DNA from: Exiguobacterium sibiricum 7-3 | GTDB lineage: Bacteria > Bacillota > Bacilli > Exiguobacteriales > Exiguobacteriaceae | DNA length: 64,000 bases | Assembly: GCF_000620865.1 (NCBI RefSeq) | Contig: NZ_KK211190.1 | Location: 1,129,971-1,193,970, forward strand | Reading direction: 5' to 3' | Part shown: piece by piece, positions 55,286 to 64,000 of the stretch | Position numbering within the stretch: position 1 is the first letter of the stretch | How the letters are laid out: every line of letters starts with the position of its first letter | Program-made: the position numbers and the translations under genes | Notes under the pieces: model-generated | Seen by the model: only the letters and a program-made list of their open reading frames with translations | The model's database searches: none | Told to the model about the DNA's origin: nothing

Positions 55286-56269
55286 ATGAGCGAAGTATTA
55301 TCACAACATGAAATTGACGCCCTGCTATCAGCCATTTCAAGCGGAGATATGGAAGTCGAGGAAATACGCAGCCAAGAAGAAGAACGCCGCGTGAAAGTGT
55401 ATGACTTTAAACGGGCGTTACGATTCTCAAAAGACCAAATGCGAAACTTAACGCGGATTCATGAACAATTCGCACGAGTCTTGACGACCCATTTCTCAGC
55501 ACAGCTTAGAACATACGTCCAGTTTACAGTCAATACGGTCGAACAACTGCCTTATGATGAATTCATTCATTCAATTCCGAATATGACCTTGATTAATCTC
55601 GTTAATCTTCATCCGTTAGACGGACGAGTCATTTTCGAAGTGAATCCGAACATCGCTTATGCGATGCTTGATCGACTGCTTGGTGGACCGGGTGAAGGCA
55701 TGAATAAGATTGAGAACTTGACGGAAATTGAAACCCGGATTTTGACACAGTTATTCAAGCGCGCCTTTGTCCAATACGGAGCAGCCTGGGAATCGATTGC
55801 CGAAATCGAAGCGGAGTATGACGATTTGGAAATCAATCCACAATTTCTTCAACTCGTCTCACCGAATGAAACGGTCATTCTCGTCTCGATCTACGTAACG
55901 GTCGGAGAAGTGAGCGGAACACTTAACGTCTGTCTACCGTTCGTGACGCTAGAACCAATCATTCCGAAACTATCCAGTCACTTTTGGATGCAGCAAGAAA
56001 AACGAAAGTCAGCCGATAACCAAGAGTCAGAACATATGCAAACACAGTTGATGGGATCAATCGTCGATTTGAAAGCAGTGCTCGGCCAGACGGAACTTTC
56101 GTTTGGAGAGTTGTTACACCTCGAGGTAGGCGATTGCCTGTCCCTCCAGACACGTACATCCGATCCGGTTGAATTGTTCGTCGATGACCGGAAAATGTTC
56201 AAAGCGCGGCCTGGTCTGAACGGGAAGCATCTCGCTTTACAAGTCTTACAACGAATTGAGGAGGAATAA
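55286..56269 (+). CDS. fliM: Flagellar motor switch protein FliM
   Basis: C-ring component (327 residues). The N-terminal LSQHEIDALL peptide binds phosphorylated CheY. The middle has RIHEQFARVLTTHFSAQLRTYV and a CheC-like fold, and the C-terminal SpoA domain follows (LKAVLGQTELSFGELLHL). One base separates it from fliY. Confidence 0.97.
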   Translation: MSEVLSQHEIDALLSAISSGDMEVEEIRSQEEERRVKVYDFKRALRFSKDQMRNLTRIHEQFARVLTTHFSAQLRTYVQFTVNTVEQLPYDEFIHSIPNMTLINLVNLHPLDGRVIFEVNPNIAYAMLDRLLGGPGEGMNKIENLTEIETRILTQLFKRAFVQYGAAWESIAEIEAEYDDLEINPQFLQLVSPNETVILVSIYVTVGEVSGTLNVCLPFVTLEPIIPKLSSHFWMQQEKRKSADNQESEHMQTQLMGSIVDLKAVLGQTELSFGELLHLEVGDCLSLQTRTSDPVELFVDDRKMFKARPGLNGKHLALQVLQRIEEE

Positions 56270-56270
56270 C

Positions 56271-57401
56271 ATGAGCGATATGCTTTCGCAAGATGAAATC
56301 GATGCATTATTACGCGGGACCCCATCGGCTGAAGAACCAACCGATACCGGTTCAACGGATGACTTACATCAATTGGATGAGATGGAAATTGATGCACTTG
56401 GAGAGGTCGGGAATATCTCGCTAGGGAATTCTGCGACGGCGCTGTCCGCGTTATTGAATCAAAAAGTCGAAATCACGACACCACACGTGCGGATGATTAC
56501 GATGGAAGAACTGCGGAGCCGTTATCCGATTCCACACGTCGCCCTTCGTGTCGGATATACAGAAGGATTCAAGGGAGAAAACGTTTTGATTTTGACACAA
56601 CGGGATGCTTCCGTCATTGCGAACTTGATGATGGGCGGCGATGGTGTCGTGGACGAGAGCCTTGAGATGGAACCGATTGCGTTATCCGCCGTTCAGGAAG
56701 CGATGAACCAGATGATGGGGGCGGCTGCGACCTCCATGTCGACCGTGTTCTCGATGCGGATTGACATCTCACCTCCGGCAGTCGAAATTTTCGATTTCTC
56801 GCAGGAAAAAACAATTGTTGATAGTTTCTCGTTATGGGAGAGCATGGTCATCATCGAATTTGATTTGAAAATCGGTACGTTGATCGACTCGAAAATCGTA
56901 CAGTTGGCACCACTTGAATTTTCCAAACAATTGATTCAGAAATTATTCAATGCCAGTACGACAACGACCGAACCAGCGCCAACAGCTCAAGTCCCTGCAC
57001 CAGAACCGGTCCGGGAACAGCCGGCCGCGTCTCAGCCACAGCCGGAACCGCGGTATGAAGCACCACCAGAACACAAAAAAGAGCCGGTTGGGGTGAGTCC
57101 TGTCCAATTCGGTCAGTTTTCTGAAGTGCAACAAGAGGGTCCACCCGGTAACATCGGTATGCTCTACGACGTACCGTTGAATGTCACAGTTGAATTAGGA
57201 CGGACACGCCGTTCAGTTCGGGACATTCTAGAACTGACACAAGGATCGATTATTGAATTGGATAAATTAGCAGGGGAACCCGTTGATGTGTTCGTCAATA
57301 ATACATTGATTGCAACGGGAGAAGTCGTCGTCATCGAAGAGAACTTCGGTGTCCGGATTACAGAGATCGTCAATACAAAAGAACGTCTGCGGATGTTCTA
57401 A
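56271..57401 (+). CDS. fliY: Flagellar motor switch phosphatase FliY
   Basis: C-ring protein and CheY-P phosphatase (376 residues). It begins with the same LSQDEIDALL peptide as FliM. Two CheC-type active sites are intact: D-x3-E-x2-N in DALGEVGNI and S-x3-E-x2-N in SAVQEAMNQM. A Pro/Gln-rich linker (about residues 230-285) leads to the C-terminal SpoA/FliN domain (VTVELGRTRRSVRDILEL). GAGGAGGA precedes the ATG. Confidence 0.96.
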   Translation: MSDMLSQDEIDALLRGTPSAEEPTDTGSTDDLHQLDEMEIDALGEVGNISLGNSATALSALLNQKVEITTPHVRMITMEELRSRYPIPHVALRVGYTEGFKGENVLILTQRDASVIANLMMGGDGVVDESLEMEPIALSAVQEAMNQMMGAAATSMSTVFSMRIDISPPAVEIFDFSQEKTIVDSFSLWESMVIIEFDLKIGTLIDSKIVQLAPLEFSKQLIQKLFNASTTTTEPAPTAQVPAPEPVREQPAASQPQPEPRYEAPPEHKKEPVGVSPVQFGQFSEVQQEGPPGNIGMLYDVPLNVTVELGRTRRSVRDILELTQGSIIELDKLAGEPVDVFVNNTLIATGEVVVIEENFGVRITEIVNTKERLRMF

Positions 57402-57413
57402 GGAGGAAATAGG

Positions 57414-57779
57414 ATGAGTGCAAAAGTTTTGATTGTAGATGATGCAGCTTTCATGCGAATGATGATTAAGGAAATTTTATCAAAGAACGGATATGACGTC
57501 GTCGGTGAGGCAGAAAATGGTCGTGAAGCAGTTTCGAAATATAAAGAGTTAGCGCCAGATCTCGTCACACTCGATATCACGATGCCGGAAATGGACGGAA
57601 TTTCAGCACTAAAAGAAATCAAAGCCTTTAACCCGGCTGCTAAAGTCATCATGTGTTCCGCAATGGGACAACAATCGATGGTTATCGATGCAATTCAAGC
57701 CGGAGCAAAAGACTTCATCGTTAAACCGTTCCAGGCAGACCGCGTCCTCGAAGCCGTTTCGAAAACCATTTCATCATGA
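57414..57779 (+). CDS. cheY: Chemotaxis response regulator CheY
   Basis: Receiver domain (121 residues). LIVDDAAFMRMMIK has the acidic pocket, the phospho-acceptor is Asp54 in VTLDITMPEMDG, and KPF holds the conserved Lys. It follows fliY by 12 bases after AAGGAGG and overlaps fliO by four. Confidence 0.97.
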   Translation: MSAKVLIVDDAAFMRMMIKEILSKNGYDVVGEAENGREAVSKYKELAPDLVTLDITMPEMDGISALKEIKAFNPAAKVIMCSAMGQQSMVIDAIQAGAKDFIVKPFQADRVLEAVSKTISS

Positions 57780-58273
57780 GAAGACTGACCTGTTTGACCT
57801 GTCTTCTCCTGTTCCTACTAACGCATCAGGTCGGTGCGGAAACAGTGGAAGAGAAGCTCAACCCATCTAAGAAAAATGAACCTACAACACAACAGGTCGA
57901 CGGGTCATCGACAGTCGTCACGGTCGTCAAGATTGTCGTGACGCTTGCAGTTTTGATTGGTGGATTTCTTCTTGCTGTCCGTTTCATCAATGAACGGACA
58001 AAGGGAGTCCGTCAATCGAGCCGCCTGTCCCATCTCGGTGGTGTCCCGCTTGGCAAAGATCGATCCGTTCAGCTCGTGAGGGTTCACGGTAAGATTTATG
58101 TTGTCGGTGTCGGTCAGAACGTTGAACTGCTTGATACGATTGAGGAAGATGACGAATGGTTAGCCACACAAGATGTACCAGACAGCACATCACATACGTC
58201 AAATGCGTCTCCGTTTCTGGAATCGTTTAAGCAACAGCTCGATCAATTCCAGAAGAAACGAGGACAGTCATGA
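57776..58273 (+). CDS. fliO: Flagellar biosynthetic protein FliO (FliZ)
   Basis: Membrane protein (165 residues) that helps FliP assemble. A signal-like N-terminus (CLTCLLLFLLTHQVGA) precedes a loop, then one membrane helix (VVKIVVTLAVLIGGFLLAV), then a FliO beta domain (SHLGGVPLGKDRSVQLVRVHGKIYVVGVG). Bacillus calls it fliZ. Overlaps cheY and fliP by four bases each. Confidence 0.9.
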   Translation: MRRLTCLTCLLLFLLTHQVGAETVEEKLNPSKKNEPTTQQVDGSSTVVTVVKIVVTLAVLIGGFLLAVRFINERTKGVRQSSRLSHLGGVPLGKDRSVQLVRVHGKIYVVGVGQNVELLDTIEEDDEWLATQDVPDSTSHTSNASPFLESFKQQLDQFQKKRGQS

Positions 58274-58938
58274 CGACGATTGAAAACTTGATTTCCTTGG
58301 ATACACCGTCCGGGACGGCGACTTCCGTTAAATTATTGGTCTTACTTACGCTGTTGTCCTTAGCACCGTCTTTACTGATTTTGATGACTTGTTTCACACG
58401 CGTCATCGTCGTCTTATCCTTTGTGCGTTCTGCTCTAGGGACACAACAAACGCCGCCTAACCAATTGCTCGTCGGGCTGGCATTGTTCATCACATTGTTC
58501 GTCATGGCGCCTGTCTTGACGGAATTAAATACGACGGCGCTCCAACCGTACATGGATGAAAAAATCAGTCAAGATGAAGCCTTTGATCAAGCAGGCGGTA
58601 CGATGAAACGATTCATGTCTCAGTACACCCGGAGCAATGATTTGGAACTTTTCTTGAAGTATGGCAATTACGACAAGCCGGAGAAAGTGGAAGATATTCC
58701 ACTTGTCGCGTTAGTACCGGCTTATGCCATCAGTGAGTTAAAGACGGCATTTCAAATCGGTTTCATGATTTTCATTCCGTTCCTCGTCATCGATATGGTC
58801 GTCTCGAGTGTTCTGATGTCGATGGGGATGATGATGTTACCACCGGTCATGATTGCCTTACCGTTTAAATTATTATTGTTCATTTTAGTAGATGGTTGGC
58901 ATTTGATTGTCGAATCACTACTCGTCAGCATGCGATAG
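58270..58938 (+). CDS. fliP: Flagellar biosynthetic protein FliP
   Basis: Core export-gate protein (222 residues). LILMTCFTRVIVVLSFVRSALGTQQ and FIPFLVIDMVVSSVLMSMGMMMLPPV are diagnostic. ATGA overlap with fliO. Confidence 0.97.
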   Translation: MTTIENLISLDTPSGTATSVKLLVLLTLLSLAPSLLILMTCFTRVIVVLSFVRSALGTQQTPPNQLLVGLALFITLFVMAPVLTELNTTALQPYMDEKISQDEAFDQAGGTMKRFMSQYTRSNDLELFLKYGNYDKPEKVEDIPLVALVPAYAISELKTAFQIGFMIFIPFLVIDMVVSSVLMSMGMMMLPPVMIALPFKLLLFILVDGWHLIVESLLVSMR

Positions 58939-58949
58939 GGAGGGACGAC

Positions 58950-59222
58950 ATGACGCAGGAAATGATTATTCAATTAGCCAGCTCGGCTGTATGGACCTTG
59001 TTAAAGGTGTCAGCTCCGCTCTTGCTCGTCTCACTCGTCGTTGGACTTCTCGTCAGCATCTTGCAGGCGACGACCCAAATCCAAGAGCAGACCTTATCCT
59101 TTGTTCCGAAGATTGTTGCCGTTTTTTTAGCACTCGTCTTTTTTGGACCATGGATCATGGAAGAACTCAAAACGTTTACGATTGAAATTTTTAAACAGAT
59201 CGCAGAGGTTTCACGGAAATGA
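58950..59222 (+). CDS. fliQ: Flagellar biosynthetic protein FliQ
   Basis: Export-gate protein of 90 residues with two membrane helices. LVGLLVSILQATTQIQEQTLSFVPKI is the family block (the sequence here begins VVGLLVSIL). ATG at 58950 follows AGGGAGGG; the open frame extends upstream into fliP without homology. Overlaps fliR by four bases. Confidence 0.96.
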   Translation: MTQEMIIQLASSAVWTLLKVSAPLLLVSLVVGLLVSILQATTQIQEQTLSFVPKIVAVFLALVFFGPWIMEELKTFTIEIFKQIAEVSRK

Positions 59223-59986
59223 CGTTACTGTCCTTTGTCAGTGTTTTTTTACTTGTATTTGGTCGACTTGTCGGATTTTTAGTGGCTGCTCCTTTGTTCT
59301 CATCAAAGCAGTTACCCGCCCAGCATAAGTTGGCAATCGCTGCAGGACTCGCTTATTTTGCCAGTTATGCGGTCAAGACGACAGTTCAAGTCGATGATAT
59401 CGATTTCTTTTTTCGAATGGGAACAGAAGTCATCATCGGGCTGGCACTTGGTTTGCTCGCCAGTTTTTTACTATATGCGCCACAAATGGCTGGATCGATC
59501 ATTGATTTACAGATGGGGCTGGCGATGGCATCAGCATATGATCCGATGTTTGGTGGTCAATCGCCGATCGTCGGTCGATTTTTTTACATGTTGACACTCC
59601 TCGTGTTGCTGGCGTCAGATATGCATTTGATTTTACTGGATGGTATCTATACGAGCTTTAAAATTTTTCCGCCCGGTAGTGCGATTCATGTTTCCGGAGA
59701 AGCCGGCATGAGCTTAGTCGTTCGTGTCGTGGGGCTAGCCATGCTCACGGCCCTTCAAATGGCGATGCCACTTGTTGTTGCCTTATTTTTAGTCGACTTG
59801 GCGCTTGGTTTTTTAGCGAAAACCGCACCCCAGTTCAATATTTTTGCGATTGGATTTTCCGTCAAGCTATTGATGGGTTACGCGATTTTGTTTTTACTCG
59901 CCGGAGCGACCATTACTGGAATCTCCCGATTTGTTCCATTATTACAAGAAGTATTGTCCGATGCGGTTCACTTACTAGGAGGTTGA
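59219..59986 (+). CDS. fliR: Flagellar biosynthetic protein FliR
   Basis: Export-gate membrane protein (255 residues) with about six helices. FGRLVGFLVAAPLFSSKQLP, YAPQMAGSIIDLQMGLAMA and LALGFLAKTAPQFNIFAIGF are typical. One base before flhB. Confidence 0.96.
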   Translation: MTLLSFVSVFLLVFGRLVGFLVAAPLFSSKQLPAQHKLAIAAGLAYFASYAVKTTVQVDDIDFFFRMGTEVIIGLALGLLASFLLYAPQMAGSIIDLQMGLAMASAYDPMFGGQSPIVGRFFYMLTLLVLLASDMHLILLDGIYTSFKIFPPGSAIHVSGEAGMSLVVRVVGLAMLTALQMAMPLVVALFLVDLALGFLAKTAPQFNIFAIGFSVKLLMGYAILFLLAGATITGISRFVPLLQEVLSDAVHLLGG

Positions 59987-59987
59987 G

Positions 59988-61079
59988 ATGGGAAAATACA
60001 CATTAACACTTGACCTCCAGTATTTTGCGGGCGAAAAGACGGAAAAAGCATCGCCCCGAAAACGCGATGACTCTCGAAAAAAAGGTCAGGTCGCAAAGTC
60101 AGCTGATTTAACAAGTAGTTTGATGTTGTTTGGCATGTTCTTGATTTTATTTTTCTTTGGTCCGTTTCTAGGAAAACGGTTCGTCATGGTGTTAGAGCAT
60201 GGACTTAGTGCTCAAACGGTTTTAGTCGCTGTCGAAGAAGGGCGTGTTCAGGAAGTCATGATTGAAATGTTGGTCCAAATGAGTATTCTCGTGGCCCCAT
60301 TCTTTCTGACAGCCGTTATCATCGGCATTTTAGGAAATTTCATGCAAATCGGAGCATTGCTCAGCGCGGAATCAATCCAACCGAAACTTGATCGGATCAA
60401 TCCCCTGCAAGGAGTCAAACGAATCGTCAGCATGAAAGCATTGATTGAATTCTTGAAATCTGTTTTTAAACTGCTTGTCATCGGTGTGACGAGCGGAACC
60501 GTCTTATGGAATAACAAAGTAGAAATTTCACGCTTGACGTCAGAACCGATTGGTGACGCCTTGGCGATTATCGGTCATCTGACTTTCCTGTTGGGGATTT
60601 CGGTCAGTATCGCGTTGATTGTCCTTGCTGTCCTTGACTTTGCTTATCAAAAATTCGATTTTGAAAAGTCGATTCGGATGAGTAAGCAAGATTTAAAGGA
60701 TGAACATAAGAATACGGAAGGTGATCCGCAAATCAAAGGGAAAATTAAACAGCAACAACGGGAGATGGCCATGCGGCGTATGATGCAGGAAATACCGAAT
60801 GCCGATGTTGTCATTACAAACCCGACCCATTATGCCGTTGCGATTCAATATGATGACGGCAAACATGCCGCACCAATTGTCGTCGCCAAGGGAGTGGATG
60901 CTGTCGCATTCCGGATTCGGGAGAAGGCGACAGCAGCTGAGATCCCGATTATTGAAAATAGACCGCTCGCACGAGCATTATTCGCAAAATCAGAAATAGG
61001 AATGGCAGTGGATGAATCATTTTATCAGGCACTCGCTGAAACACTCGCCTTTGTCTATCAAATGAAACAAGCGAAATGA
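59988..61079 (+). CDS. flhB: Flagellar biosynthetic protein FlhB
   Basis: Export substrate switch (363 residues). LDLQYFAGEKTEKASPRKR begins it; four membrane helices lie in about residues 35-215. The self-cleavage site is Asn278-Pro279-Thr280-His281, followed by the tail with APIVVAKG and IIENRPLARALFA. FliK from this operon triggers its switch. Compare the tail-only relative at 34589-34849. Confidence 0.97.
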   Translation: MGKYTLTLDLQYFAGEKTEKASPRKRDDSRKKGQVAKSADLTSSLMLFGMFLILFFFGPFLGKRFVMVLEHGLSAQTVLVAVEEGRVQEVMIEMLVQMSILVAPFFLTAVIIGILGNFMQIGALLSAESIQPKLDRINPLQGVKRIVSMKALIEFLKSVFKLLVIGVTSGTVLWNNKVEISRLTSEPIGDALAIIGHLTFLLGISVSIALIVLAVLDFAYQKFDFEKSIRMSKQDLKDEHKNTEGDPQIKGKIKQQQREMAMRRMMQEIPNADVVITNPTHYAVAIQYDDGKHAAPIVVAKGVDAVAFRIREKATAAEIPIIENRPLARALFAKSEIGMAVDESFYQALAETLAFVYQMKQAK

Positions 61080-61093
61080 AAGGATGAAGCATC

Positions 61094-63118
61094 ATGACCA
61101 TTTCAACACGAGATTTATCTGTCCTGCTAGGCGTCATTATGATTGTCTTCATGCTCGTCATTCCACTGCCAGGATTTTTACTCGATTTTCTTATTATCAT
61201 CAACATTTTAATTGCCTTAATGGTCTTACTTGTCGCGATGAACGCGAAGGAAGCATTGGAATTTTCTGTTTTCCCGACACTCTTACTGATCGTAACCTTG
61301 TTCCGGTTGGCACTGAACGTCTCAACGACCCGGTCGATTCTTTCGAACGGGAACGGTGGGGAAGTCATTGAAGCATTCGGTGATTTCGTTGTCGGCGGAA
61401 ACGCCCTCGTCGGGTTCGTCGTCTTCCTGATTCTTGTCTTGATCCAGTTTTTGGTCATCACAAAAGGATCCGAGCGGGTATCGGAAGTATCCGCCCGCTT
61501 TACGCTTGATGCGATGCCCGGAAAGCAGATGGCAATCGATGCCGATTTGAACTCCGGCATGATTGATGAATTACAGGCCCGGACACGCCGCCAAAAAATC
61601 CAGTCGGAAGCTGATTTTTACGGCGCGATGGACGGAGCATCAAAATTCGTTAAAGGAGATGCGATTGCCGGTATCATCATCGTCATCATCAATTTGATTT
61701 TCGGAATGATCATCGGTGTCGTCCAACAAGGATTACCGATGGGAGAGTCCGTAAAGCTGTATACGCTGTTGACGGTTGGTGACGGGCTGGTCAGTCAAAT
61801 CCCGGCCTTGTTGATTTCTGTCGCAACCGGAATCATCGTCACCCGTTCGACTTCTGACGGCAATTTAGGGGAAGATATCGTCGGACAGCTGTCACGGACG
61901 CCGCTCCTCGTCATGATTGGAGCCGGCGCAATTTTCCTGTTAGGACTTTTTACTGCAATTCCCGATTACGTGACGATTCCTGTCGCGGCTGCAGCAGGCT
62001 TCTTCGCTTGGCGATTAACACGAACGTCAAAAGCAGCGCAAGAAGAAGTGGCTGTCGAAGAAGCACCAACTGAAAATCTGCGATCCAGCGAATCGGTCAT
62101 TTCGCTCTTAAACGTCGATACGATCGAATTTGAATTTGGCTATGGTTTGATTCCACTTGCCGATGAAGCACAAGGTGGGGATTTACTCGACCGGGTCGTC
62201 ATGATCCGGAGACAGTTGGCACTTGAACTTGGATTCGTCTTACCGACGGTCCGCATTCGCGACCATCTGCAACTCCCGCCAAACCATTACCGGATAAAGA
62301 TTCGCGGAAGTGAGATGGCAACCGGTGAACTGTTGCTCGATCATTATCTGGCGATGAGTCCGGGTGTCGATGATCCGGAAATCCAAGGCATCGAGACAGT
62401 TGAACCCGCGTTCGGAATGCCGGCGTTATGGATTGACGAGCGGACGAGAAGCCGGGCCGAGATGTCCGGATATACGGTCGTTGATCCGCCGTCTGTCGTC
62501 GCGACACACTTAACCGAACTCTTGAAAAAGCATGCGGCCGATTTACTCGGTCGAGAAGAGACAAAACAGCTGGTTGATCATTTGAAGGAGTCGCATCCGA
62601 TTTTAGTCGACGAAGTGACACCACAGTTGTTGTCGATCGGCGAATTACAAAAAGTATTCGTGCAGTTATTAAAAGAAAAAATCTCGATTCGAAACTTACC
62701 GCTCATTTTTGAGACACTCGCTGATTATGCGGCGGTGACGAAAGATAGTGATTTGCTAGCCGAATATGTCCGTCAAGCGTTGGCTCGACAAATTACGGAA
62801 CAAGTCTTACAAGGAGACGTATTGCATGTCGTGACGGTATCGAGTGAACTGGAGATGGATATCCAGTCGGCGATTCAAAAAACGGAGTTTGGAAATTACT
62901 TGGCGCTTGATCCGGATAAAGCAACACGTTTCATCGAGTCATTAAATGAATTGACGGCAGAATTCGAACGATACGGGGCTCAGCCAATCGTCTTGGCATC
63001 TCCAAGTATCCGGATGTTTGTTCGTCAATTGACAGAACGTTATTTCCCGGACGTGCCCGTTCTGTCCTATAACGAACTGATTCCGACAATTGAAGTCAAG
63101 AGTATTGGGGTGATTTAA
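61094..63118 (+). CDS. flhA: Flagellar biosynthesis protein FlhA
   Basis: Large export-gate protein (674 residues). The N-terminal half holds about eight membrane helices with RLALNVSTTRSIL, RFTLDAMPGKQMAIDADLNSG and the FHIPEP-type cytoplasmic loop. The C-terminal cytoplasmic ring domain runs from about residue 330. AAAGGATGAAGC precedes the ATG. Confidence 0.97.
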   Translation: MTISTRDLSVLLGVIMIVFMLVIPLPGFLLDFLIIINILIALMVLLVAMNAKEALEFSVFPTLLLIVTLFRLALNVSTTRSILSNGNGGEVIEAFGDFVVGGNALVGFVVFLILVLIQFLVITKGSERVSEVSARFTLDAMPGKQMAIDADLNSGMIDELQARTRRQKIQSEADFYGAMDGASKFVKGDAIAGIIIVIINLIFGMIIGVVQQGLPMGESVKLYTLLTVGDGLVSQIPALLISVATGIIVTRSTSDGNLGEDIVGQLSRTPLLVMIGAGAIFLLGLFTAIPDYVTIPVAAAAGFFAWRLTRTSKAAQEEVAVEEAPTENLRSSESVISLLNVDTIEFEFGYGLIPLADEAQGGDLLDRVVMIRRQLALELGFVLPTVRIRDHLQLPPNHYRIKIRGSEMATGELLLDHYLAMSPGVDDPEIQGIETVEPAFGMPALWIDERTRSRAEMSGYTVVDPPSVVATHLTELLKKHAADLLGREETKQLVDHLKESHPILVDEVTPQLLSIGELQKVFVQLLKEKISIRNLPLIFETLADYAAVTKDSDLLAEYVRQALARQITEQVLQGDVLHVVTVSSELEMDIQSAIQKTEFGNYLALDPDKATRFIESLNELTAEFERYGAQPIVLASPSIRMFVRQLTERYFPDVPVLSYNELIPTIEVKSIGVI

Positions 63119-63121
63119 CAC

Positions 63122-64000
63122 ATGATGGTCAAACGAATTATCGCAAATTCTGTCAGCGAAGCGATGGAACTGGTCAAACAAGACTTAGGAAATGATGCCA
63201 TCATTTTAAACACGCGTCAGATCAAAGTGGGTGGTTTGTTCGGCTTATTTGCACAAAAAAAAGTTGAACTCGTCGCCTCGGTGGAAGAACATCCGGTCGT
63301 CAAAACAGCACAGCCTGTAAAACAGATCTCGCCTGAGCTACAGCCAACTAAGACAGCAGTTCAAAGTCGTCCACCAACGATGGAATCGCTAAGCCCGAAG
63401 ATTGTCTCGTTCGCTTCACGTCGATTGCCGGAAGCGCTTAGCGCATACGAGGTGTTGCTCGCTGAACCGGCTCTGCAGCATGAGGCGGAGGCACTCTATG
63501 ATTTGTTAGTGTCAACCTATTACAAGACCAATGACTTGAGCCAGGTCGAACAAGCATTCATCACGACCTTGACCACCCCTATCCAAGTCACGACGGCAAC
63601 TTCCCGTTTCATCATGGTGACAGGACCGACGGGAGTCGGGAAAACGACGACACTTGCAAAACTGGCTGCGTATTACCGTCTCACGAAACAACAAACCGTT
63701 GGATTGATTACGACGGATACATACCGGATTTCAGCCATCGAACAATTGCGTACTTATGCAGATATCATCGATATTCCGCTACGTGTCGCCTATGATTTAC
63801 AGGAATTTGAACAAGCAAAAGCCGAGTTGTCAGACTGTGATGTCATCTTGGTCGACACAGCAGGGCGAAATTTTCTTGACGCAGGTTATGTCGAGCAGTT
63901 AAAAAAACGGCATGATTTTTCAGATACAGATGTGTTTCTTGTACTCAGCTTAACGTCAAAATACCGTGATTTAGAACAGATTCAACAACGGTTCGATCAA
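63122..64000 (+). CDS. flhF: Flagellar biosynthesis GTPase FlhF, 3'-truncated by window edge
   Basis: SRP-type GTPase that positions flagella; 293 codons are visible and the frame is open at base 64000. KRIIANSVSEAMELVKQDLG and DAIILNTRQIKVGG are the FlhF N-terminus, followed by a variable linker (about residues 60-115) and the NG domain with [34 protein letters not shown] and DTAGRN. Two tandem ATGs (63122, 63125) follow GGGGTGA. Third SRP-family GTPase in the window after FtsY and Ffh. Confidence 0.96.
   Translation, partial: MMVKRIIANSVSEAMELVKQDLGNDAIILNTRQIKVGGLFGLFAQKKVELVASVEEHPVVKTAQPVKQISPELQPTKTAVQSRPPTMESLSPKIVSFASRRLPEALSAYEVLLAEPALQHEAEALYDLLVSTYYKTNDLSQVEQAFITTLTTPIQVTTATSRFIMVTGPTGVGKTTTLAKLAAYYRLTKQQTVGLITTDTYRISAIEQLRTYADIIDIPLRVAYDLQEFEQAKAELSDCDVILVDTAGRNFLDAGYVEQLKKRHDFSDTDVFLVLSLTSKYRDLEQIQQRFDQ

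Noticed and set aside
60949-61560. Long open frame of 203 codons on the - strand
   Set aside because: Lies antisense to flhB and flhA, whose motifs are clear; composition is mirror codon use with no family match.
1-64000. tRNA, rRNA, CRISPR, transposase, integrase-associated att sites or prophage genes
   Set aside because: None seen by eye on either strand; the only site-specific recombinase is the housekeeping XerC.

Overview
The window is a chromosomal core region of a low-to-moderate-GC Gram-positive bacterium of the class Bacilli. Gene order follows the Bacillus subtilis priA to fla/che region almost gene for gene. Sequence style and specific departures (no spoVM, a def-fmt fusion, thiT placed before thiN) suggest a non-sporulating relative such as Exiguobacterium. 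That genus call is inference from synteny and has not been tested by a search. Nearly every gene is on the + strand. Only an amino-acid permease, rpmB and a UPF0435 gene are on the - strand. I see no rRNA, tRNA, CRISPR, insertion sequence or prophage, and no gene-free stretch over 300 bases.

Layout. 1-8657: 3' part of priA, a fused def-fmt gene, rsmB, the PP2C phosphatase/PASTA kinase pair prpC-prkC, rsgA and rpe. 8686-10066: a TPP riboswitch with terminator controlling thiT-thiN. 10081-11813 (- strand): an MmuP-like amino-acid permease under a CcpA-type cre site, then rpmB. 12097-17827: an Asp23-family gene, fakA, sdaAB-sdaAA and recG. 17831-22273: fapR with its own operator, plsX, fabD, fabG, acpP and rnc. 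22323-29006: a UPF0435 gene (-), then smc, ftsY, ylxM and ffh. 29102-33700: rpsP, rimM, trmD, rplS, a type I signal peptidase, rbgA and rnhB. 33714-34849: a ylqG-like gene and an FlhB C-terminal-domain-like gene. 34938-41370: sucC-sucD, dprA, topA and trmFO. 41542-45144: xerC-hslV-hslU-codY. 45391-64000: a large flagellar operon, flgB-flgC-fliE-fliF-fliG-fliH-fliI-fliJ-motE/ylxF-fliK-flgD-flgG-flbD-fliL-fliM-fliY-cheY-fliO-fliP-fliQ-fliR-flhB-flhA-flhF, with flhF cut by the window end.

How the genes work together. The first two thirds is housekeeping: translation initiation and N-terminal processing, rRNA/tRNA modification and ribosome assembly (rsmB, rsgA, rimM, trmD, rbgA, trmFO, rpmB, rpsP, rplS), fatty-acid and phospholipid synthesis under FapR, co-translational secretion (ffh, ftsY, lepB), and replication, repair and segregation (priA, recG, smc, rnhB, topA, xerC, dprA). 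The last third builds the flagellar basal body, the C-ring switch and the type III export gate.

Most notable points: the single-ORF peptide deformylase/formyltransferase; the ylqG/FlhB-C-domain pair far from the flagellar operon; an HslV N-terminus with no N-terminal Ser or Thr; several expected Bacillus genes missing from their usual slots (rlmN, spoVM, khpA, ylqD); and a set of readable regulatory sites (TPP riboswitch, FapR box, cre sites, probable rplS leader).
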